A DNA stretch of 64,000 nt from Enterococcus pingfangensis (lineage in GTDB: Bacteria; Bacillota; Bacilli; Lactobacillales; Enterococcaceae). Location: contig NZ_BJDP01000006.1 in assembly GCF_005405205.1 (NCBI RefSeq), forward strand, positions 1 through 64,000. Direction: 5' to 3'. Position numbers and translations under genes: made by a program. Each line of letters starts with the position of its first letter. Within the stretch, counting starts at the first letter, position 1. The notes below the pieces were generated by a model that was given only the letters and a program-made list of their open reading frames with translations, searched no databases and was not told the DNA's origin. Shown here in pieces: positions 60,526-64,000 of this stretch.

Positions 60526-60918
60526 TCCTAACTCGCAAAACTCTTGGGTTTTTTCCCAAGAGTTTTTTTGCAGGTTGAAATAGTTATTAATTATGCACAT
60601 AGCCGATTGAAACACTTATTGAAATGCTTTTGGCTGAAAAATTATTTTATCTGCGGGCTATTTTTTAATAAGAAGAAGTGTGGTCAAAATCATAGTAACG
60701 ATACTTGTTGGCTAAGTTTGAAGAATCGTTAGTTTTTTGCAGATAATCTTTAAACGCAGCAAGATGATCTCAAAAAGCGTATATTCTTCACAAAAGCATG
60801 TTATAATAATTCGGAAGATTTTCTAAAGTCGAGAAATCGGCCACTTACAAAATTTGTAAGTTTTGTCTTCTTCTAGTAAAATGTAATTGTTGGTAATTCC
60901 AAGGAGAGGTGTGAGAAA
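60526..60918 (+). promoter_or_regulatory. glnA terminator, ireB promoter and leader palindrome
   Basis: The glnA terminator is AAACTCTTGGG/CCCAAGAGTTT (60538-60565) with a T run. An extended -10 TGTTATAAT (60799-60807) precedes ireB. Between it and the ireB start lies a perfect inverted repeat ACTTACAAA-A-TTTGTAAGT (60843-60861), in the predicted leader. The middle of the region (60570-60790) holds nothing recognisable. Confidence 0.65.
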
Positions 60919-61188
60919 ATGGGATACACAGATGAAACAGTCCGTTTTGATTTTGATGATAATCGCAAGAAAGAGATTAGCGAAACATTGACGATTGTCT
61001 ACAATGCGTTAGCTGAAAAAGGCTACAATCCGATCAACCAAATCGTCGGCTATTTATTGTCAGGCGATCCTGCGTATATTCCTCGTTATCAAGATGCTCG
61101 AAACTTGATTCGTCGTCATGAACGCGATGAAGTTATGGAAGTTTTGGTGAAATATTACTTGAAGGATCATGGTATAGAGATTCGATGA
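60919..61188 (+). CDS. ireB: IreB family regulatory phosphoprotein (UPF0297)
   Basis: Small cytoplasmic protein, in E. faecalis phosphorylated on Thr by the Ser/Thr kinase IreK and a negative regulator of cephalosporin resistance. The N-terminus [12 protein letters not shown] has the Thr residues corresponding to the phosphosites (Thr4 and Thr7). 89 residues. AGGAGAGG precedes ATG. The ruvX start overlaps its stop by 4 nt. Confidence 0.94.
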   Translation: MGYTDETVRFDFDDNRKKEISETLTIVYNALAEKGYNPINQIVGYLLSGDPAYIPRYQDARNLIRRHERDEVMEVLVKYYLKDHGIEIR

Positions 61189-61613
61189 GAGTGATGGGAT
61201 TAGATGTCGGCTCGAAAACTGTCGGGATCGCGGTAAGTGATCCATTTGGCTGGACGGCTCAAGGAGTCGAGATCATCCGAATCGACGAAGAACAAGGGAA
61301 ATTTGGCTTTGAACGCTTAGGCGAACTAGTCAAAGAATACCAAGTCACCAAATTTGTAGTAGGACTCCCTAAAAATATGAATAACTCGATTGGTCCACGG
61401 GCGGAAGCATCGATCGCTTATGCCGAAAAAATCAAAGAGCTTTTTGATTTGCCAGTTGATTTTCAAGATGAACGATTGACGACAGTTCAAGCTGAACGGA
61501 TGTTGATCGAACAAGCGGACGTATCACGTTCGAAAAGAAAAAAAGTTATCGACAAGCTGGCAGCAGTCATGATTTTGCAAAACTATCTTGATCGCGCGAG
61601 CAACAAATTTTAG
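61185..61613 (+). CDS. ruvX: RuvX/YqgF-family Holliday-junction resolvase-like nuclease
   Basis: RNase H-fold protein implicated in rRNA 5' processing and recombination. [17 protein letters not shown] (residues 5-21) holds the first catalytic Asp. [16 protein letters not shown] and [14 protein letters not shown] give the second acidic site. 142 residues. Coupled to ireB by a 4-nt overlap, and 15 nt before the DUF1292 gene, the conserved three-gene cluster of Firmicutes. Confidence 0.95.
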   Translation: MRVMGLDVGSKTVGIAVSDPFGWTAQGVEIIRIDEEQGKFGFERLGELVKEYQVTKFVVGLPKNMNNSIGPRAEASIAYAEKIKELFDLPVDFQDERLTTVQAERMLIEQADVSRSKRKKVIDKLAAVMILQNYLDRASNKF

Positions 61614-61628
61614 AAAAGAGGAATGAAG

Positions 61629-61934
61629 ATGGCTCACGAACACACACATGATCACGACCACGAACGTGAAGTAATTACTTTAGTAGATGATGAAGGAAAT
61701 GAAACGCTCTACGAAATTCTTTTAACGATCGATGGTCAAGAAGAATTTAAACGCAACTATGTACTTCTTTATCCAGCAGGCGCTCCTGAAGATGAAGATG
61801 TTGAATTACAAGCCTATGCCTATCTTGAAAACGAAGACGGCAGCGAAGGCGAATTAGAACAAATCGAAACAGATGCTGAGTGGGACATGATTGAAGAAGT
61901 CTTCAACACATTCATGACTGAAGAAGAACAATAA
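61629..61934 (+). CDS. DUF1292/UPF0473 family protein
   Basis: Small acidic protein of unknown function, conserved behind ireB and ruvX. It has a His/Asp-rich N-terminus ([12 protein letters not shown]), a beta-sheet core with [20 protein letters not shown], and a Glu-rich end. 101 residues. I start at ATG 61629, 7 nt after AAAAGAGG; the ATG at 61623 abuts that ribosome site. A terminator follows. The N-terminal His cluster could bind metal (inference). Confidence 0.88.
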   Translation: MAHEHTHDHDHEREVITLVDDEGNETLYEILLTIDGQEEFKRNYVLLYPAGAPEDEDVELQAYAYLENEDGSEGELEQIETDAEWDMIEEVFNTFMTEEEQ

Positions 61935-61946
61935 GCTAAAAAAGCT

Positions 61947-61980
61947 GGAGAAACCCTGATATGATGGGGTTTCTTTTTTT
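61947..61980 (+). terminator. Terminator of the ireB-ruvX-DUF1292 operon
   Basis: GAGAAACCC pairs with GGGGTTTC around a TGATATGAT loop, followed by eight Ts. Confidence 0.8.
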
Positions 61981-62450
61981 TGTACTTTTTTGGCTAAGTT
62001 AATTAAAAAAATTAGAGAATGGTTATGAAGTATAGTCAGTTGGTTAAAGTCAGAATTTTTACTATGAGAAATTTTCACCTGATTTATCTAGATTACCTGT
62101 GGCAAAGAAACGAAAAATAAGCAGAAAAATGATTGAGTAAGCTGTAATTATTCCAAATATAATTGGAAAAATGGCATTGGAATGATTACCTAGTAACGGG
62201 GCTTTTTTGGTATACTAAATCTAATATAGTTGTAATTAATTTCTAAAAAAAGAGTTCGCCATAATAGCTAGTATCATGAGTTTGTCCGTTTTTGTTGTTT
62301 TTAGTAAAATCATTCAGACTTTTCTGTTCTTTTTGGCGGAGCGGAGAGAAAAATTTTATATCCTAGGTGGTAGATAGGCTTTGTTTTTTAGTGTGTATGA
62401 AAGGTTTATCATTTAGATAAATATTTAATAAAAAATGGAAGGATGAAACG
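61981..62450 (+). promoter_or_regulatory. Upstream region of the symporter gene
   Basis: 470 bp with no credible gene. An extended -10, TGGTATACT (62208-62216), predicts a long leader of about 230 nt. A small inverted repeat TTCCAA/TTGGAA (62149-62166) lies upstream of it. I compared the leader with the glycine and other common riboswitch motifs and saw none. Confidence 0.45.
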
Positions 62451-63806
62451 ATGGAAATAATAAACGCTTTACGGGATTTTTTATGGGATTACATTATTAT
62501 TGCACTTTTATGTTTTGCGGGGGTCTTTTTCTCAATTCAAACGCGGTTTGTTCAGTTTAGAAAACTAAAAGAGAGTTTTAAATTGACCTTTGGGAATATA
62601 ACTTTGAGAGGAAATAAAGCGGGCGATGAAGGGATGACCTCGTTCCAATCTCTGATGACTTCTATCGCTGCCCAAATAGGAACGGGAAACTTGGCGGGTG
62701 TTGCTACTGCAATGGTGATGGGTGGTCCGGGAGCGGTCTTTTGGATGTGGCTCAGCGCGTTGATGGGAATGGCGATTATTTATGCAGAAGCGACTCTTTC
62801 GCAAATTTACAGAACACGAAAAGGAAATGAGATTGTCGGCGGCCCTGTGTACTATATAAAAACTGCTTTCGATGGAGTCGTCGGTAAATATGTTGCTGCA
62901 ATATTTTCTGTTTTATTAATACTTGCATTAGGATTTATGGGAAATATGGTTCAGGCAAATTCGGTAGGACAAGCCATGGAGGCAGCGTTCAATATCCCGC
63001 CACTAGTGACTGGTGTTGTTTTAGGTTTAGCGAGTTTATATGTTTTTATTGGAGGAACCGAGCGAGTCGCTGCTGTGACGGAAAAAATTGTTCCTTTGAT
63101 GGCTGTTTTCTTTGCGCTTGTTTCGATCATCGTTGTAATCATCAATTTTGCAATGATCCCTGAAGCTATTCGAGAGATCTTTGTCGGTGCATTTAAACCA
63201 GAGGGTGTGATGGGCGGTATTTTAGGGGTTGGAGTGAAGGAAAGTATTCGATTCGGAATTGCACGCGGGTTATTTACTCATGAAGCAGGTATGGGATCTA
63301 CTCCGCATGCCCATGCATTAGCCAGAGTATCACATCCGGCAAAACAAGGGTTGGTCGCAATGATGGGTGTCTTTATTGATACGATTATTTTGTTGCCGAT
63401 GACAGTTTTTGTAATTTTGACTAGCGGATCACTTGGGACAACTAAAAACGGGGTCTTTTTAGATGGCATTGAATTGACGCAACATGCGTATTCTCAAACG
63501 CTGGGTAGTTTTGGTTATCCATTCATAGCGATATGTGTGACGCTATTTGCTTATGCGACTTTGATAGGGTGGTACTTTTTTGGAGAAGCTAATGTGAAAT
63601 ATTTATTCGGGAAAAAAGCAGTTCCGATCTATGCCGTTTTAGTCGCAATTTTTATTGCGATCGGCAGTGGCTTAAAGGTAGAGTTGGTCTGGTCGATGGC
63701 TGATTTATTTAATGGGCTGATGATTATTCCTAATATCGCTGCCATGTTCGCTCTTTATAAAAAAATCGTCATCGCTACAAAAGAATATGAGCTATCTGCT
63801 AAATAG
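62451..63806 (+). CDS. Alanine or glycine:cation symporter (AGCS family)
   Basis: Sodium- or proton-coupled amino-acid importer in the membrane. About eleven hydrophobic segments. GTGNLAGVATAMVMGGPGAVFWMW (read in two parts: GTGNLAGVATAM and GGPGAVFWMW) is the AGCS signature near residue 79; GIARGLFTHEAGMGS and PHAHALA follow in the middle. 451 residues, typical for AlsT. ATG with GGAAGGATG upstream. Ends before a strong terminator; the substrate amino acid is not certain. Confidence 0.93.
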   Translation: MEIINALRDFLWDYIIIALLCFAGVFFSIQTRFVQFRKLKESFKLTFGNITLRGNKAGDEGMTSFQSLMTSIAAQIGTGNLAGVATAMVMGGPGAVFWMWLSALMGMAIIYAEATLSQIYRTRKGNEIVGGPVYYIKTAFDGVVGKYVAAIFSVLLILALGFMGNMVQANSVGQAMEAAFNIPPLVTGVVLGLASLYVFIGGTERVAAVTEKIVPLMAVFFALVSIIVVIINFAMIPEAIREIFVGAFKPEGVMGGILGVGVKESIRFGIARGLFTHEAGMGSTPHAHALARVSHPAKQGLVAMMGVFIDTIILLPMTVFVILTSGSLGTTKNGVFLDGIELTQHAYSQTLGSFGYPFIAICVTLFAYATLIGWYFFGEANVKYLFGKKAVPIYAVLVAIFIAIGSGLKVELVWSMADLFNGLMIIPNIAAMFALYKKIVIATKEYELSAK

Positions 63807-63849
63807 AACGAAATCGTTTTTTAAACGGTAGGTTTTAGAGAGTAAGAAT

Positions 63850-63892
63850 AAGGTTAGGAAATGCTGTTTCAGCAATTTTCCTAACCTTTTTT
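63850..63892 (+). terminator. Terminator of the symporter gene
   Basis: AAGGTTAGGAAA-TGCTG pairs with CAGCA-TTTTCCTAACCTT, followed by a T run. The last 100 bases carry a TATAAT (63961-63966) that may be the -10 of a gene beyond the window. Confidence 0.85.
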
Positions 63893-64000
63893 GTCGGGGA
63901 AAAAGGGTGCCAGTCACAAATGCAACTGGCAAAATGAAAAAGATTATTGGGTTGAATACAATATAATAGCTGAAGCTTAAGTGGAACTTAAATGACTTTG

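Noticed and set aside
1-64000. CRISPR arrays or cas genes
   Set aside because: No regularly spaced repeats with unique spacers and no Cas-like protein were seen.

Overview
The window is chromosomal DNA of a low-GC Gram-positive bacterium, most likely an Enterococcus. The main reasons are the divergent mevalonate pair mvaS/mvaE, with MvaE as a thiolase/HMG-CoA reductase fusion, an IreB-RuvX-DUF1292 cluster, a phosphoketolase, GlnR/GlnA, Rex, and a CtsR-type box in front of clpP. I did not assign a species. Three intervals stand out from an otherwise ordinary backbone.

Layout: 1-112 is the 3' end of a 5S rRNA gene and its terminator. 378-20493 is housekeeping and metabolism: histidine phosphatase, 2-hydroxyacid dehydrogenase, NrdI, an unassigned structured RNA of about 300 nt, mvaS/mvaE, acetyltransferases, ung, pta, tsaE, exoA, murB, and a CoA cluster (coaB, coaC and a pantothenate-type ECF S component). 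20947-25326 is a spermidine/putrescine operon (XRE-cupin regulator plus potABCD). 25323-32879 is an inserted mobile element of about 7.55 kb. 33050-41805 is an RpiR regulator divergent from a nine-gene PTS/Entner-Doudoroff-type operon. 42109-49135 holds phosphoketolase, a C39-like peptidase, an ABC-F protein, rex, a thioredoxin and tRNA-Gly(CCC). 49337-53031 holds carboxyethylornithine synthase, an NfeD/SPFH pair and a secreted nuclease. 53170-53925 is a broken IS200-type element. 53970-63806 holds clpP, glpQ-type, miaA, hflX, glnR, glnA, ireB, ruvX, DUF1292 and an alanine:cation symporter.

The mobile element sits at the 3' end of potD. Its two boundaries carry an imperfect direct repeat covering the last potD codons (reading KMYRR-stop on the left and KMYRK-stop on the right), so the insertion supplied a new potD tail. 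It encodes ArsR, an ACR3 pump, thioredoxin-type ArsC, an ArsP-like permease, a CxxC thioredoxin-like protein, a repressor with three operator-like repeats, an HTH-Rep_trans protein, a small ORF, a DUF3173 protein and a tyrosine integrase. There is no conjugation apparatus, so it looks like an integrative mobilizable arsenic-resistance element.

The PTS operon combines a mannose/sorbose-type PTS with a mannonate dehydratase-like enzyme and a KDPG aldolase, but no KDG kinase. I infer that the PTS makes a phosphorylated acid sugar that is dehydrated directly to KDPG. Other points of interest are the two-domain RNA at 2549-2848, whose promoter overlaps a cre-like site, and a possible small RNA at 50607-50682. 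All functional names come from reading the sequence and family knowledge; no searches were run.
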